In this document: one piece after another, positions 62,747 through 64,000 of the stretch | Layout: every line of letters begins with the position of its first letter | Numbering within the stretch: the first letter of the stretch is position 1 | NCBI RefSeq assembly: GCF_016615815.1 | Contig: NZ_CP067112.1 | Span: forward strand, 2,170,001-2,234,000 | From: Luteimonas sp. MC1572 | GTDB lineage: Bacteria > Pseudomonadota > Gammaproteobacteria > Xanthomonadales > Xanthomonadaceae | Direction: 5' to 3' | Length of the DNA: 64,000 nucleotides | The notes under the pieces: generated by a model | Databases searched by the model: none | What the model was told of the DNA's origin: nothing | Seen by the model: only the letters and a program-made list of their open reading frames with translations | Position numbers and translations under genes: made by a program

Positions 62747-64000
62747 TCAGGGCGGGCTGAAGCGCGACCGTCCCGGGCCACCCGGCGGCACCGGATCCGG
62801 CAGCGCCGGGTGCGGGCGGTTGCGTGGTACCTGGCCGGGCGATGCCGGTGGTGGCACCTGCAGCCGGGTCCTGTTCGACTTGGCCAGTTCGCCCATGAAC
62901 GCCAGCCCCAGGCGCGCGATGATCGTGGCGTGCTCCGCGTTGCCGCCCATGTTGGCCAGCGTGTCGCCGGGCGTGTGCAGGCGCGGGAAGAACGGGCCTT
63001 CGTCGTACATCGCCGCAGGGAACCCGGACTGGGTCCACGAAGCGTGGTCGGAGCAGGCATACCCGCAGGACGAATCGCTGCGCGTATAGCCCTGCGGCGC
63101 CATGTACTCGTCGAACAGGTCGCGCAGGAACTGCACCAGCGCCGGGTTGGAGTTGTCGGTCATCACCCGGATGTCGCTGCCGCCGCCCGGCGCGCGGTAG
63201 TTGGTCATGTCCATCTGCAGCACGCCGACCACGGTGCGGCCCTCGAGGGCGAACGACTGCGCGATCGCGCGCGAGCCGCGCAGGCCGACTTCCTCGGCGG
63301 CGTACGCCATCAGCTTGACCGTGCGCCGTGGCCGGTACCCGTCGGCCATCGCCACGCGCAGCACCTCGGTCAGCGTGGCGATGCCGGATGCGTCGTCGTC
63401 CGCGCCCGGCGCGACCATGGCGTTGCCGCTGCCGGTGCTGGAGATCGAATCGAGATGGCCGCCGAGTACGACGATCTCGTCGGCCAGGTCGCTGCCCTGG
63501 ATGGTGAGGATCACCGACGGCTGGCCACCGCAGTTGTTGCAGGCGGTGAACAGCTCGGCGCTGACATCGCTGCGGCCGGCGGCGAGCGACAGCCAGTGGT
63601 CGCGGATCCACAGCGCGGACGCCTGCCCGTGGGTGCTGGCGAAATACCGGTTCGGCCAGGCCGTGGACAGGTGGGTGATGGTGGCGGCGAGGTTCGCCGC
63701 GGACACCTGCGGCAGCCAGCGCCCGACCACCGCCTGGTTGTTGATGGTGTACGCCGGCGGCGCGGCGGCGCGCATGCCGTCCAGCGGTGCGCGATTCGCG
63801 ACGAAGGCCTCGGCCTCGGCGCGGGTCGCGAACGCGAAGTAGCCTCCGCAGCGGCGCTCGACCTCGTGCACGTGGCGGGCCAGGTCCTGGATCTGGTGCT
63901 CGCGCAGCTCGGCCAGCACCAGCGCATTGCCCAGGGCATCGCGGCGCGACGCGAGCCGGCCGCTGAAGTCGCGCAACGCGGCCTCGAAGGTGGCGCGTTC
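62747..64000 (-). CDS. M28 family zinc metallopeptidase, partial (5' end outside window)
   Basis: The frame is open to the right edge, so the N-terminus is missing; at least 417 residues are visible. The M28 aminopeptidase core shows zinc ligands in order: His in GGHLDSIS, Asp in GADDDASG, Glu pair in AEEVGLRGS, Asp in LQMDMTN and His in CSDHASW. A Cys pair (CNNCGG) may be a disulfide. The C-terminus is Pro-rich. The upstream part resembles the propeptide or activation region of secreted leucyl aminopeptidases. It probably degrades peptides outside the cytoplasm. Confidence 0.85.
   Translation of the reverse strand, partial: ERATFEAALRDFSGRLASRRDALGNALVLAELREHQIQDLARHVHEVERRCGGYFAFATRAEAEAFVANRAPLDGMRAAAPPAYTINNQAVVGRWLPQVSAANLAATITHLSTAWPNRYFASTHGQASALWIRDHWLSLAAGRSDVSAELFTACNNCGGQPSVILTIQGSDLADEIVVLGGHLDSISSTGSGNAMVAPGADDDASGIATLTEVLRVAMADGYRPRRTVKLMAYAAEEVGLRGSRAIAQSFALEGRTVVGVLQMDMTNYRAPGGGSDIRVMTDNSNPALVQFLRDLFDEYMAPQGYTRSDSSCGYACSDHASWTQSGFPAAMYDEGPFFPRLHTPGDTLANMGGNAEHATIIARLGLAFMGELAKSNRTRLQVPPPASPGQVPRNRPHPALPDPVPPGGPGRSRFSPP

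Overview
The window is a GC-rich, densely coded stretch of a gammaproteobacterial chromosome. Gene order and protein details point to the Xanthomonadales, probably Lysobacteraceae/Xanthomonadaceae such as Luteimonas or Lysobacter. The supporting signs are a class II (plant-type) DAHP synthase, a GT41 O-GlcNAc-transferase homologue of the Xanthomonas type, an arginine/acid-rich tail on ribosomal protein S3, and no rpmJ between secY and rpsM. The genus assignment is inference from sequence reading only.

Layout. (1) 1-13.5 kb is mixed housekeeping metabolism: the end of fadH, a small SleB-type hydrolase, a beta-class glutathione transferase, a prpE-prpB-prpC propionate cluster, a PLP aminotransferase followed by mdh, ppiB, typA with an overlapping thpR, class II DAHP synthase and dsbB. 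(2) 13.5-46.7 kb is one unbroken minus-strand translation and transcription supercluster. Read in the direction of transcription it runs tRNA-Tyr, tRNA-Gly, tRNA-Thr, tuf, tRNA-Trp, secE, nusG, rplK-rplA, rplJ-rplL, rpoB-rpoC, rpsL-rpsG-fusA-tuf, the S10 operon (rpsJ to rpsQ), the spc operon (rplN to secY) and the alpha operon (rpsM, rpsK, rpsD, rpoA, rplQ), closed by a clear intrinsic terminator. (3) 46.8-53.7 kb carries ychF, pth, rplY, prs, tRNA-Gln, ispE, lolB and a TPR protein, all on the minus strand. (4) 53.7-59.2 kb is a plus-strand run of hemA, prfA, the GT41 transferase, moaB and ppk2. (5) 59.2-64 kb holds a TlpA-type thioredoxin lipoprotein with yihY on minus, wrbA, a DUF2069-type membrane protein and a one-domain asparaginase-like protein on plus, and an M28 peptidase cut by the window end.

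No mobile element, CRISPR array, prophage or obvious foreign island is visible, so there is no strong candidate for a wholly new system. The notable signals are finer. The ispE reading frame ends inside the anticodon loop of tRNA-Gln. A related hairpin with a following T-rich tract lies in the leaders of both the str and S10 operons. A large inverted repeat sits between rplL and rpoB. Several other long hairpin-bearing leaders interrupt the compact ribosomal operons. Two tuf copies are homogenised through their shared 3' hairpin and differ by one residue. A promoter-bearing 341-nt gap stands where rpmJ would be expected.
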